A stretch of 64,000 nucleotides of DNA from Lachnospiraceae bacterium (GCA_024698705.1 JAILQX010000047.1:62001-126000); one strand, 5' to 3'; positions 1 through 9,203 are shown, counted from the first letter of the stretch. Translations and numbers: made by a program. Notes: generated by a model from the letters alone, not told the origin.

Positions 1-1
1 C

Positions 2-1492
2 AAGTTCTGTAACGAATATGAGGCACGTGAGGTCATAAAGAAGTACTGTTCGTTCATGCCTACCGAGATATATCTCAGCAAGGAAGGCGATGACAGCACA
101 CAGACAATAAAGGAAGATGAGAAGCTTGACACTGATGAGATAATCGAGACCATCGTTCCCGAGAAGGACGGCGATCCGATCAAACTCAAGATAAAGAAAA
201 GACCGGAACTCATCAATGAGACAAATCCCCTGTGGACACGTCATCCCAATGAGTGTACGAAGGATGATTACCTGGATTTCTACAGGAAGGTATTTCACGA
301 TTATAAGGAGCCCCTGTTCTGGATACATCTCAACATGGATTATCCGTTCAACTTAAAGGGCATACTCTATTTCCCGAAGATCGATATGGAATACGAATCC
401 ATCGAGGGTGTTATCAAACTTTACAATAATCAGGTATTCATAGCCGATAACATCAAGGAAGTCATACCTGAATTCCTGATGCTCTTGAAGGGCGTTATAG
501 ACTGTCCCGATCTTCCGCTCAACGTATCGCGTTCGGCGCTGCAGAATGACGGTTTTGTCAAGAAGATCAGTGAGTACATCACGAAGAAGGTTGCCGACAA
601 GCTGTCAGGCATGTGCAAGACCGAGAAGGAAGAATACGAGAAATACTGGGAAGACATCAGCCCGTTCATCAAGTATGGCTGCTTAAGGGATGACAAGTTC
701 TGTGAGAAGATGAATGATTATATCCTCTTTAAGGACCTTGACGGCAAATACATGACATTGCCCGAGTGTCTTGAGACCAAACCGACAGATGTGGAAGAGG
801 ATGAGGATAAGGAGGATACCGGATCCAAAGAAGATGCCGAAGGTTCAGACGATGGTGAAAAGGAAGAAGAAAAGAAGGAAAAGATCATCTACTATGTGAC
901 CGATGAGCAGCAGCAGAGCCAGTATATCAACATGTTCAAGGCCGCAAAGAAGAATGCCGTCATCCTTAAGCACAAGATCGACCAGCCTTTTGTGTCACAG
1001 CTTGAAAGCAAGAACGAAGGTGTTAAGTTCATGAGGATAGATGCGGACCTGACCGATGATTTCCTCGGAAAGACATCAAAGAAGGCCCGTGAGGAGATGG
1101 ATGCTCAGGCAGAAGAACTTGGCAAGATCTTCAAGAAGGCTCTCAAGAAGGAGAAGATCAGCGTCAAGGTTGAGAAGCTGAAGAACAAGAAGATATCTTC
1201 AATGATCACATTGTCAGAGGAAACACGCCGTATGCAGGATATGATGAAGATGTACGGCATGAGCGGCATGAACATGCCGGGCAATGACAATGAAGGAGAA
1301 ACGCTGGTACTCAATGCGGGACATCCTCTTGTAAAATACATACTTGAGAACAGGGACAATGAAAATGTCACCATGATGTGCGAGCAGCTTTACGATCTTG
1401 CAAAGCTTGCTTACGAACCGCTTTCACCGGAAGCCATGACAAGATTCATACAAAGAAGCAACGATATCATGTGCATCCTTTCAGAGAAATAA
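2..1492 (+). CDS. htpG: Chaperone HtpG (Hsp90), 5' end missing
   Basis: The frame is open from base 2, so the gene enters the window from the left; about 496 residues are visible against roughly 620-680 for the family. What is left is the middle and C-terminal dimerisation domains; most of the N-terminal GHKL ATPase domain lies outside. Recognisable Hsp90 middle-domain stretches are DCPDLPLNVSRSALQ (near bases 500-545) and NDYILFKDLDGKY. HtpG is a cytoplasmic ATP-dependent foldase. An acidic/lysine-rich stretch of about 32 residues (bases 790-885) interrupts the domain between the ECLETKP and YYVTDEQQQSQ segments; it looks like a flexible insertion. A strong terminator follows directly. The identity is secure; the start is not visible. 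Confidence 0.95.
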   Translation, partial: KFCNEYEAREVIKKYCSFMPTEIYLSKEGDDSTQTIKEDEKLDTDEIIETIVPEKDGDPIKLKIKKRPELINETNPLWTRHPNECTKDDYLDFYRKVFHDYKEPLFWIHLNMDYPFNLKGILYFPKIDMEYESIEGVIKLYNNQVFIADNIKEVIPEFLMLLKGVIDCPDLPLNVSRSALQNDGFVKKISEYITKKVADKLSGMCKTEKEEYEKYWEDISPFIKYGCLRDDKFCEKMNDYILFKDLDGKYMTLPECLETKPTDVEEDEDKEDTGSKEDAEGSDDGEKEEEKKEKIIYYVTDEQQQSQYINMFKAAKKNAVILKHKIDQPFVSQLESKNEGVKFMRIDADLTDDFLGKTSKKAREEMDAQAEELGKIFKKALKKEKISVKVEKLKNKKISSMITLSEETRRMQDMMKMYGMSGMNMPGNDNEGETLVLNAGHPLVKYILENRDNENVTMMCEQLYDLAKLAYEPLSPEAMTRFIQRSNDIMCILSEK

Positions 1493-1502
1493 ATACATCC
1501 AT

Positions 1503-1544
1503 AAAAAACGTCCGGATTGGATATACCAGGTCCGGACGTTTTTT
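1503..1544 (+). terminator. Rho-independent terminator of htpG
   Basis: A perfect 14-bp stem, AAAAAACGTCCGGA (1503-1516) with TCCGGACGTTTTTT (1531-1544), has a 14-nt loop and a T-run, and lies 10 bases behind the htpG stop. The flanking A-run and T-run mean it could act in both directions. Confidence 0.9.
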
Positions 1545-1637
1545 ATGCCATGCGATATCGGTATCACATCGCAAAGAAATAAACCATTGGTGAAATTGCA
1601 CAAAAAATTTTCAAAAGGCAAAAAATTTTTTATGTTG

Positions 1638-1737
1638 TCTGCATTTCGTGCTCGAATTTCTGCATTTCGTGCCAAAATCCGTTTGGAAAACCCCTTTTGT
1701 GATAAGTTATCAGCGTAATAAAAAACCGTTTGGAAAA
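1638..1737 (+). repeat. Two pairs of short direct repeats upstream of the surface-protein gene
   Basis: The gap 1493-1895 holds no gene. TCTGCATTTCGTGC occurs twice (1638-1651 and 1659-1672), exactly 21 bp apart, which is two helical turns. CCGTTTGGAAAA also occurs twice (1679-1690 and 1726-1737), 47 bp apart. Tandem, helically phased sites in front of a surface-protein gene suggest an activator or repressor binding region, but that is inference. The remainder up to the ribosome-binding site AAAGGGAG at about 1880-1887 shows only a weak hairpin near 1779-1815 (TCATC/GATGA and AGCC/GGCT arms followed by T5). Confidence 0.55.
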
Positions 1738-1895
1738 AAGCAAGAAGAATAACGAAAAAGGGAACGCCCGTAACATCTGAGCCCTGTCATCTGTTGATGA
1801 TGAGGCTTTTTATATTGGAAAGACTAATCACAACAGACAAACGAATATGGACCGGACGGTAAAAGGTATCAGATTTTATTCAAAGGGAGAAAAAA

Positions 1896-4800
1896 ATGAG
1901 AAAGAACACCAAGAATCCAATTGTAACAAAAGCAGTTGCATTAGCTATGACAACAATGATAGCCACATCTACTGTATCGATCCCCACATTGGCGGATGAA
2001 GAAATGATCCCGGCACCGAAGAAAGATACAAATTCGGTTTCAGAGGCAGCAGATCAGACGTCTGCTGAGGTAAAAGCGGTTGAAAAGGACGTTGAAAAGA
2101 CCAATAAAGCAATAGGCAATGTAGAGGAACCTTCAGAGAAAAGTGTTGTAAAGACAACGGAAAGTGTAGATGCTGCAGTTGCTGCACTTATCACAGCCGG
2201 ATATGAAAAGGAAGATGGCAAGATCGACAAGACTGCTGAGAAACTTGATTCGGATGTTGACAGCGCCGAGACAGATGCTGAAGCACTTACCAAAGATGTT
2301 GATGAAATTAAGAAGAGCGAAGCCGAGATCAAGGACAACACGGATGATATGAACGATCAGGCAGAAGCAGCGGAAAAGGTTGCCGATGATTATGGAAAGA
2401 AGGTTGATGACGCTTCTGCTGAAATAGATGAGCTGAAGGACCAGATCAGTAATGCCAATGATACCGTAACCGCAAATGCTGCATACGATAAGGCAACAGA
2501 GATAAAGAACAGCGCGATCAGTGCATATAATGATGCTGTTACGGATGTGAATGATATTAATGAAAAATATAAAGAAGCAGTTGAGAAATGTGATGCTGCT
2601 CAGAAGGCATATTCAGATGCTATAGCTGACGGAAAAGAAGATGTAAAAAAAGCTAAAGAAGATCTTGAAAATGCAAAAAAAGAAGTTAAGAGTTTAGAAA
2701 AAGCAGCTAAGACAGCGGCAAGTGACGCAAAGAAAGAATATGATAACACCGTAAATGCAGCAAATGCAAAGGTGTATGCAGCACAAACTGCAGTTAACAG
2801 CGCTAAATATGAGAAAGCAAATGCAGAAGGAAAACTGTATTGGGCAAATCTTGGCCTTATTCAGGCCCAGTCAGTGAAGAATGCTGCGGATGCCGAAGTT
2901 AAAAGGCTTGAAAAAAAGATCGAGACTGCAAAGGAGAGTACTATCCCTGAATTGAAGAGCCAGCTTGATTCGGCAGTAAATAAACAAAAGGAGGCAGCAT
3001 CTGCATTAGAAAGCAGGAAGACGGAGGCAGCGACAGCAGCTTCTGACGTAGAAACAGCACAGAAAAATTTTGAAACAGCGCAGACAGATCTTTCAACTGC
3101 ACAGTCGGAAGCAGCAGAGGCGGCAACAAACCTGGAAGCTAAAAAGGCAGAAGTCACAACGTTGGAAGCAACAGAGGCGTCTTTGAAGTCAGCAGCAGAG
3201 GCAGCAGCAACAGATCTGGAAGCTAAACAGCAGCTTGCGAAAGATGCAAAGGATGTTGTGGATGGTCTGCAGAAACGGATAGACGCGATCGATATAGATG
3301 GACTTAAGGCAACATCAGCAGAGGCAAAGACCAAATATGAAACAGCTGTAGCTACCGAAGGATCTAAATCTACAGCAGCAAAGGAAGCAGAAGCTAAACT
3401 TAAAGAAGCAGAAGACGCAGTCAAGGATGCTTTAACCGAAAAGACAGAAGCGGAAGCAGCACTCGCCAAGGCAGAAGATGACAAGAAGGCAGCAGATCAG
3501 GAAGTTGAAGTTGCACAGAAGGCTGTGGATGAATTTACCTACACGATAGAAAAGGATGGTAAAGACGGAAGTCTTACGATCGCACAGAAGGAACTTGAAC
3601 AGGCAAAGACGGATCTTGCAAAGTCAGAAGCGATCGCTGCCATAAGAAAGGTTGAGCAGGAAGAGATAGATCTGTACAACAAATCTCTGGAAACCGATTG
3701 GTGGGGAAACCCGACACAGGATGCAATAATTGCACAGAATCAATTGGGTGCAAAGGATCTTGAGTTAGCACAGAACCTGATCCGTTATCAGTTAAGTGAA
3801 AACGGAGCCGCGAATATCGGTTTCACAATGAATGACAAAAATGAGATCGTTGCTACATATAATGTAGGAGATGAAGAGGTTTCAACCAGATTTGTTTATG
3901 GTTATGAAAGTGTAGATGATTACAATAATCAAGACACATCTTCACACTGGATCGTTATTTCTTCAGTAAATACGACGCCGGTATTTGAGGAGAAGGATGT
4001 TCCTACAGGTGAGAAATACTACGTAGACCATAGAAGAGACGGTTATGAGAAAAGGGTTGACTTATCGATATATGATGATCAGAAATATAAAATTATAAAT
4101 GCGACAAGGAACGATCTTCCGGTGAAGGTAGTGTATGAATGGAAGCAGACAAATAACAGTCGTCGGAATCCCAAATATGGCTGGGTAGAGATTATAGACT
4201 ATTATGAGTTGGAAAGAAAAGAGAAACAGTCTGTTCTGACAGGATATAAGGATTCTTACAGCGAGTACTACAAGGAGACATCATTCTTCGATCAGTACAA
4301 GGATCATACAACAGAAGCAGCACAGAAGGCAAAAAATGATGCCCAGGATAAGGTGGATGCGTTTACTTATACAGTAGAGAAAGATGGGGTGGACGGACCT
4401 CTTACACTCGCTCAGAAGGCTCTTGAAGCTGCTAAGGAGAAAGTTAATAATCTTCCTTCAAAAGAAGAATTGGAAGAAGCTGTAAGATCGGCTGCAGAGA
4501 AATACAATAAAGCCGTAGAAGAAAAGGGAAGTAAGTCAACAGAAGCTCAGACAGCAGCTCAGGAATTAAGTGATGCTAAAAAGGCTCTTGAAGAAGCTGA
4601 AGGTGCCAAGAAAAAAGCAGAAGGAGAGCTTGAGACAGCTATTTCCGATAAAGCCGCTTTAGAAGTAGAGCTTGCGGTTGCTAAGCAGGAACTGGAAGAG
4701 GCTGACAATGCAGTTACTACAGCAGAAGGAGTAAAGTCTAAGAAGGATTCGGAGTATTCAGGCGCACAGAGTGCTACGCAGTCAGCAAAAGGTCAGGTGA

Positions 4801-5960
4801 ATGCTTTGGAGGAACTCAAGTCACAGAAAGACGGACTTGTAGCTAAATATGAACAGGAAAAACAAAATGCAGAAAATGAGTTTGAAAGACTGAAAGGAGA
4901 AAATGAAAAAGCTCAGGATGCACTGGAAAAGGCAAAAAGTGCTAAATCCGACGCAGACAAAAAGGTAACCAGGGCACGCCAAAACTTAAACAATGCAAAA
5001 GGAAGTCTGACATTACTTCAGATAGCATATGGCAAGGCACAGATCGATCAAAAAGCTGCAGAAGGAAATCTTAAAAAAGTCAAGAATGATATAAAAGAGC
5101 TGGAAAAGAAAATTCGAACTGCAGAATCTAAAATAAAAACCAAAGAAGCCAAGCTTGAGACAGCACGGAAAGAAGCAAAGGCTACAATGGACGCTGCGGC
5201 AGAATTATTGAAAGATAAACAGACAAAGTACGGTGACTTAAAACTCAAAGCTGAGGCAGCTAAGAAAGCGGTTGAAGCAGCGGAGTATAATGTTCTGTCT
5301 GCCCAGAGAAGACTTGACAGACTTGCGAATTCCAATACATACGCTGAACTTGTGGGAGACTTCGAGAAACTTAAGGCCGATCTTGAGCAAAAACTGACAG
5401 ATGCTCAGAAAAAGCTTGATGAGAAAAAGAAGGAAGCGGACGATCTTGAAGATAAGGTTAAGGAAGCTAAGAACGAACTTGATAAGACAATAGCAAGGCT
5501 CACTCCTGTTATCGAAGATACAGGTGATGATCCATCAAGTGATGATAATGGCGATGCTTCATCTTCAACATTTACAGCTGCAGCAGGCGCAGCAGGAACG
5601 GATACAACTCTTACCGAAAATGTTCCTGCACCCGGAAATGGAAGCAGAACCAACAATGCTACAGCAATCAATAATGCACCGGTAACAAATAACAGTGTTA
5701 ATATCTCAAACAATGACATGCCCCTTTCACCGGGTACGGACAACAATAATGTTGATGCTGAAAGTGAAAAGAACGCACAGCCTCCGGTTAAGATAACAGA
5801 TAATGTAGCACCTCTTGCAGCAACACCTGAGGATGAAGGAGAGGCAATGAACTGGTGGTGGTTACTTCTTATAGCAGTTGCCGGAGCAACCGGAACAGCA
5901 TTATATGAGAATCACAAGAAGAAGGCGGCTAATGGCAATAAAGGATCAAATAACAACTAG
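1896..5960 (+). CDS. Very large membrane-anchored coiled-coil surface protein
   Basis: The 1354-residue product starts with a Sec signal peptide (basic MRKNTKN, hydrophobic core, likely cut after TLA near residue 33). Most of the rest is Ala/Glu/Lys-rich heptad sequence (about residues 40-540 and 800-1200), predicted to form long coiled coils. A compact non-coiled region rich in Tyr/Trp (about residues 590-800) sits between two copies of a module recognisable by FTYTIEKDGKDG (residue about 549) and FTYTVEKDGVDG (about 825). The C-terminus has a Ser/Thr/Asn/Pro-rich spacer, then one membrane segment (NWWWLLLIAVAGATGTALY) and a basic tail; I see no LPXTG motif. It is probably a fibrous cell-wall-spanning adhesin or stalk. 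Ligand and function are unknown. The next genes encode a two-component pair that could control it. Confidence 0.75.
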   Translation: MRKNTKNPIVTKAVALAMTTMIATSTVSIPTLADEEMIPAPKKDTNSVSEAADQTSAEVKAVEKDVEKTNKAIGNVEEPSEKSVVKTTESVDAAVAALITAGYEKEDGKIDKTAEKLDSDVDSAETDAEALTKDVDEIKKSEAEIKDNTDDMNDQAEAAEKVADDYGKKVDDASAEIDELKDQISNANDTVTANAAYDKATEIKNSAISAYNDAVTDVNDINEKYKEAVEKCDAAQKAYSDAIADGKEDVKKAKEDLENAKKEVKSLEKAAKTAASDAKKEYDNTVNAANAKVYAAQTAVNSAKYEKANAEGKLYWANLGLIQAQSVKNAADAEVKRLEKKIETAKESTIPELKSQLDSAVNKQKEAASALESRKTEAATAASDVETAQKNFETAQTDLSTAQSEAAEAATNLEAKKAEVTTLEATEASLKSAAEAAATDLEAKQQLAKDAKDVVDGLQKRIDAIDIDGLKATSAEAKTKYETAVATEGSKSTAAKEAEAKLKEAEDAVKDALTEKTEAEAALAKAEDDKKAADQEVEVAQKAVDEFTYTIEKDGKDGSLTIAQKELEQAKTDLAKSEAIAAIRKVEQEEIDLYNKSLETDWWGNPTQDAIIAQNQLGAKDLELAQNLIRYQLSENGAANIGFTMNDKNEIVATYNVGDEEVSTRFVYGYESVDDYNNQDTSSHWIVISSVNTTPVFEEKDVPTGEKYYVDHRRDGYEKRVDLSIYDDQKYKIINATRNDLPVKVVYEWKQTNNSRRNPKYGWVEIIDYYELERKEKQSVLTGYKDSYSEYYKETSFFDQYKDHTTEAAQKAKNDAQDKVDAFTYTVEKDGVDGPLTLAQKALEAAKEKVNNLPSKEELEEAVRSAAEKYNKAVEEKGSKSTEAQTAAQELSDAKKALEEAEGAKKKAEGELETAISDKAALEVELAVAKQELEEADNAVTTAEGVKSKKDSEYSGAQSATQSAKGQVNALEELKSQKDGLVAKYEQEKQNAENEFERLKGENEKAQDALEKAKSAKSDADKKVTRARQNLNNAKGSLTLLQIAYGKAQIDQKAAEGNLKKVKNDIKELEKKIRTAESKIKTKEAKLETARKEAKATMDAAAELLKDKQTKYGDLKLKAEAAKKAVEAAEYNVLSAQRRLDRLANSNTYAELVGDFEKLKADLEQKLTDAQKKLDEKKKEADDLEDKVKEAKNELDKTIARLTPVIEDTGDDPSSDDNGDASSSTFTAAAGAAGTDTTLTENVPAPGNGSRTNNATAINNAPVTNNSVNISNNDMPLSPGTDNNNVDAESEKNAQPPVKITDNVAPLAATPEDEGEAMNWWWLLLIAVAGATGTALYENHKKKAANGNKGSNNN

Positions 5961-6008
5961 ACAGAGTCTATAAATAAGCTTTATACGATCTGATACCATA
6001 CAAAGAGG

Positions 6009-6056
6009 TCCCTGCAATATTGCAGGGATCTCACATCCCTTAAATCGGGAGTGAGA
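6009..6056 (+). terminator. Double hairpin behind the surface-protein gene
   Basis: TCCCTGCAATATTGCAGGGA (6009-6028) is a perfect 20-bp palindrome. It abuts a second hairpin, TCTCAC/GTGAGA (6029-6034/6051-6056), extended by TCCC/GGGA with one bulged A. Neither has a clean T-run, so this may be a transcript-stabilising or processing structure rather than a simple terminator. Confidence 0.5.
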
Positions 6057-6094
6057 ATTCAACAAGAAATGAATTATTGAACAAATTTTTATCT

Positions 6095-6131
6095 AAACAG
6101 TGTCCCTGCAGTATTTGCAGGGACACTGTTT
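6095..6131 (+). terminator. Strong hairpin between surface protein and response regulator
   Basis: A perfect 16-bp stem, AAACAGTGTCCCTGCA (6095-6110) with TGCAGGGACACTGTTT (6116-6131), and a 5-nt loop. The A-run on one side and T-run on the other fit a bidirectional terminator. Its core TCCCTGCA/TGCAGGGA matches the hairpin at 6009, so the two are related copies. Confidence 0.7.
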
Positions 6132-6136
6132 CATAT

Positions 6137-6144
6137 GGTACAAT
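6137..6144 (+). promoter_or_regulatory. Possible extended -10 element for the regulator gene
   Basis: TGG followed by TACAAT (6139-6144) forms a TG-N extended -10 box about 40 bases before the response-regulator start. No good -35 box is visible because the preceding bases belong to the hairpin. Confidence 0.35.
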
Positions 6145-6183
6145 TCGCATATCGGTGGTTGTATATTACAGCAAGGAGAGAGT

Positions 6184-6894
6184 ATGCGAATAGCTGTTTG
6201 TGATGATAATAAGCTTGATGCAAAACGTATAGAATGGGCTCTTTTGGATCTTGGAAAGGACATGGATATAACCTATTATCCATCCGGACACGAGCTTTTG
6301 GATGAGATGAAAAGAAGAGATGAAAGAGATCAGTTTGATGTTATCTTTCTTGATATCTATATGCCCGATGAAAATGGCATAGATGTGGCGGACAGTATAA
6401 AAGAGATATCATCTTCTACGGATATAATTTTTTCAACATCCAGCAAGGATCATGCGATCGAAGCGTTCAGGGTAAGGGCGATAGATTATCTGGTAAAGCC
6501 TTATGAAGAGATAGATATCATAAAGGCATTCGCAAGGGTCACCGTTTCGAGAAATGATGCATCCAAGGCACCGGTACTGCTGAATGCCGGTGGCGAGCTG
6601 AGACTGTTCAGACCCGAAACTGTTGTCCGGATAGAGAGTGACGGGCATTATACACGTGTGATCTCTGATGACGGAAATGAAGAGCAGGTGCGAAAGACCT
6701 TTGCGGAAGTGGCAGAGAGGTTTAAAGAGGGCTTTGTAAATATCAAGCGAGGTCTGATGATACGTATGGATCGTATAGAAGCGATAGTCGGCGATGAGAT
6801 CCGTATCTGTGACGGAACGGTCTATACCATGAGCCGGTCGAATAAAGAAGAGATCATTCGCAAATATACTGAATATATGGAGAACAAGCAGTGA
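6184..6894 (+). CDS. LytTR-type response regulator (AgrA/VirR class)
   Basis: The 236-residue product has an N-terminal receiver domain (residues 1-118; acidic CDDNK at the start, phospho-acceptor Asp57 in FLDIYMP, conserved Lys in YLVKPYE) and a C-terminal LytTR DNA-binding domain (about 133-232, with FVNIKRGLMI and MSRSNKEEI). The start ATG at 6184 is chosen because GGAGAG lies 3-8 bases upstream and MRIAVCDDN is the normal receiver start; an upstream GTG at 6100 would begin inside a hairpin. It overlaps the following kinase by 4 bases, so the two are translationally coupled. LytTR regulators commonly control surface proteins, peptides and virulence genes; the adjacent surface protein is a natural but unproven target. 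Confidence 0.88.
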   Translation: MRIAVCDDNKLDAKRIEWALLDLGKDMDITYYPSGHELLDEMKRRDERDQFDVIFLDIYMPDENGIDVADSIKEISSSTDIIFSTSSKDHAIEAFRVRAIDYLVKPYEEIDIIKAFARVTVSRNDASKAPVLLNAGGELRLFRPETVVRIESDGHYTRVISDDGNEEQVRKTFAEVAERFKEGFVNIKRGLMIRMDRIEAIVGDEIRICDGTVYTMSRSNKEEIIRKYTEYMENKQ

Positions 6895-9161
6895 ATAAAA
6901 GTGAATATAAGGGCGGAAAAACAAAACTGACGTCGATCAGGAATAGCTTGTGTTATTGCGGACTCGACAGAGAGCAGTATTTATATATCAGACCACTGAT
7001 AATGAGCAGAAACATAGGGATGCTCAGAATAGCGTCGTTTATCATAGGAGTAATGGGATTATCCTATTCAATTTTGTCGGCTTTCCTGCCTTTGGGCAGT
7101 GCGATGCTGTTCAGTTTTATAGGTATCGGCAGCGCGGTTATATTTTTAGTGCAGCATTTTTGGAAAAACAGGGGATCGGCATTGATACTTATACCTTGTT
7201 ATTTTCTGATGCTGCTTGTTTTTTTCTACGGATCGGCTCTTTCATGTTATCCTTCAAACAGAGAAGATACCGCGACAAGCATAGTCGTATTTCTTGTTCT
7301 CATGCCTATAGCGGTCATAGATGTTGCCTGGCGTATGTATCTCATGGTGCTATTGTCCGAGGCAGGTTTCCTGATCGCATCTTACATGCTCAAACCTTAT
7401 GATGTATTTGTAAATGACATGGCTAATACAGTGACATGTGTTTTTCTCGGTCTCATAGTCTATACGATCAATTCAATAGTAAGTGTCCGTGAGATCAACG
7501 GAGATGTCAGCAATACAAACCTTAAGAATATAGCAGATGAGGCAGTTGCCTCCAAGGAGGCAAAGAGCAAGTTCTTAGCCGAGATGTCTCACGAGATCAG
7601 AACCCCGGTTAATGTTATTCTGGGCATGAATGAGATGATACTCAGAGAATCGGAAGATGAAAGTATACTCAGCTATGCGACCGATATCAAGCTTGCAGGC
7701 AGGGGGCTGTTGTCGATAATCAACAGTATCCTTGATTTTTCCAAGCTTGAGGAGGGCAAGATGGATCTGCTTCACGTAAATTATGAACTTGGTTCTCTGA
7801 TTAACATACTCATCAATTATACAAAACAAAAGGCTCAGAAAAAAGGATTGATCTTTGAGGTTCATGTGGATGAGTATCTTCCGTCAGTTCTTAACGGAGA
7901 TGATGTTCGTATTTCTCAGGTCATCATGAATCTTCTTTCAAATGCTGTCAAATACACTGAAAAGGGAAGGATCATGCTTTCGATGACGGAGATATCGAGG
8001 GACAGTGACAGCATTGATATGAAGATAGTTGTAAGTGACACCGGAATAGGCATCAAAAAAGAGGATATGGGTAGGCTTTTTGAAACCTTCGAACGTCTTG
8101 ATGAGGAGAAAAACCGTCATATCGAAGGTACGGGTCTGGGTATATCGATCAGCGACATGATCCTTAAACTCATGGGAAGCAAGCTCGAGGTCAACAGTAT
8201 TTACGGAGTCGGTTCGGAGTTTTCTTTTGTAATAAAGCAGACTATAGTGGACAGTAAACCGATAGGCGATTATAAGTTATATTTCAAGGATATCAGAAAG
8301 CAGGAAGAGAATACTGTTCATCCAAGAGCTGTGGGTGCGTCCGTGCTTGTCGTCGATGATAATGATATGAATCTGAGAGTTGCCAAAAACCTCATGAAGG
8401 GAAACGGTATCATACCCGATATTGCATATTCGGGATCGGAGGCGATCGAGTTCATGCGAAATAAGCGATATCATATCGTTTTCATGGATATCATGATGCC
8501 CAAACTTGATGGTGTCGAGACTCTTGAGAAGCTTAAAACGGAGAATATACTGACTGAAGGTACTACCATGATAGCCCTTTCGGCAAATGCGATCGTCGGT
8601 GCAAAAGAGAAATATCTGGCTGCAGGCTTTGATGATTATCTGTCAAAACCCATTGAGACTGATGAGTTGGATGCCATGTTTGACAGGTATCTGCCCGAGG
8701 AAGTATTGGTATTTGGCGGAAAAACAGACAATGACGTCATAGATAAAGAACCGCCGGAACGCGAAGCGCCGGATGAACGGTCGACGAAGTCAACGCTTTC
8801 AAGAGCAGCTGTTGCCCGTCTTGAAAGCCTTGGCATAGATACTGAGACAGGACTGAAATACAGCTACGGGAAATATGATTTCTATATGGAGCTTTTGGGG
8901 TTGATCGTTGAGGAATATGAAACCAGGAGCAGGAAAATAGAAGGTTTTAAAGAAGCAGGTGATCTGAGAGAGTACTCTGTACAGGTTCATGCACTTAAAA
9001 GTTCCATGAAAACTCTGGGGGCAACAGACATGTCGGAAACGGCAAGAATGCTTGAAGAAGCAGCAAATAATAAAGACATTTCCTATATTGATGAGCACCA
9101 TCGTGACTTCATGAGAAGTTATGCTTCACTGGTCAGAGATATTTCGGATATTATCGCGTAA
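6891..9161 (+). CDS. Membrane hybrid histidine kinase with receiver and HPt domains
   Basis: The 756-residue product starts with a GTG that overlaps the regulator stop (GTGA). Residues about 50-205 form several membrane segments without a large extracellular sensor. Then follow a HisKA domain with His234 in EMSHEIRTPVN, an HATPase domain (N-box NLLSNAVKYTEKG, G1 DTGIGI, G2 GTGLGISI), a receiver domain (about 482-600, Asp533 in FMDIMMPK) and an HPt domain with His700 in VHALKSSMKTLGA. All phosphorelay residues are present, so a four-step relay is possible. A full relay beside a LytTR regulator is unusual, because AgrA-like regulators normally pair with AgrC-type HPK10 kinases. Confidence 0.9.
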   Translation: MNKSEYKGGKTKLTSIRNSLCYCGLDREQYLYIRPLIMSRNIGMLRIASFIIGVMGLSYSILSAFLPLGSAMLFSFIGIGSAVIFLVQHFWKNRGSALILIPCYFLMLLVFFYGSALSCYPSNREDTATSIVVFLVLMPIAVIDVAWRMYLMVLLSEAGFLIASYMLKPYDVFVNDMANTVTCVFLGLIVYTINSIVSVREINGDVSNTNLKNIADEAVASKEAKSKFLAEMSHEIRTPVNVILGMNEMILRESEDESILSYATDIKLAGRGLLSIINSILDFSKLEEGKMDLLHVNYELGSLINILINYTKQKAQKKGLIFEVHVDEYLPSVLNGDDVRISQVIMNLLSNAVKYTEKGRIMLSMTEISRDSDSIDMKIVVSDTGIGIKKEDMGRLFETFERLDEEKNRHIEGTGLGISISDMILKLMGSKLEVNSIYGVGSEFSFVIKQTIVDSKPIGDYKLYFKDIRKQEENTVHPRAVGASVLVVDDNDMNLRVAKNLMKGNGIIPDIAYSGSEAIEFMRNKRYHIVFMDIMMPKLDGVETLEKLKTENILTEGTTMIALSANAIVGAKEKYLAAGFDDYLSKPIETDELDAMFDRYLPEEVLVFGGKTDNDVIDKEPPEREAPDERSTKSTLSRAAVARLESLGIDTETGLKYSYGKYDFYMELLGLIVEEYETRSRKIEGFKEAGDLREYSVQVHALKSSMKTLGATDMSETARMLEEAANNKDISYIDEHHRDFMRSYASLVRDISDIIA

Positions 9162-9189
9162 TGCGCTTTAATTATCCCGGGTTTTGAGA

Positions 9190-9203
9190 TATACTTTTAA
9201 CTA
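9190..9203 (+). promoter_or_regulatory. Candidate promoter giving a leaderless start for the four-gene operon
   Basis: The 41-base gap behind the kinase gene holds TATACT (9190-9195). The expected transcription start is at or next to the A of the ATG at 9203, and no Shine-Dalgarno sequence precedes that ATG. The -35 region (TTTAAT near 9167) is weak. Confidence 0.45.

Noticed and set aside
2861-3484. 207-codon Ala/Ser-rich open frame on the - strand inside the surface-protein gene
   Set aside because: Its composition is just the complement of the Ala/Glu/Lys coiled-coil repeats; no ribosome-binding site.
6100-6183. N-terminal extension of the LytTR regulator from GTG 6100
   Set aside because: The extension is encoded within a hairpin and lacks a ribosome-binding site; ATG 6184 has GGAGAG and gives the normal receiver start.
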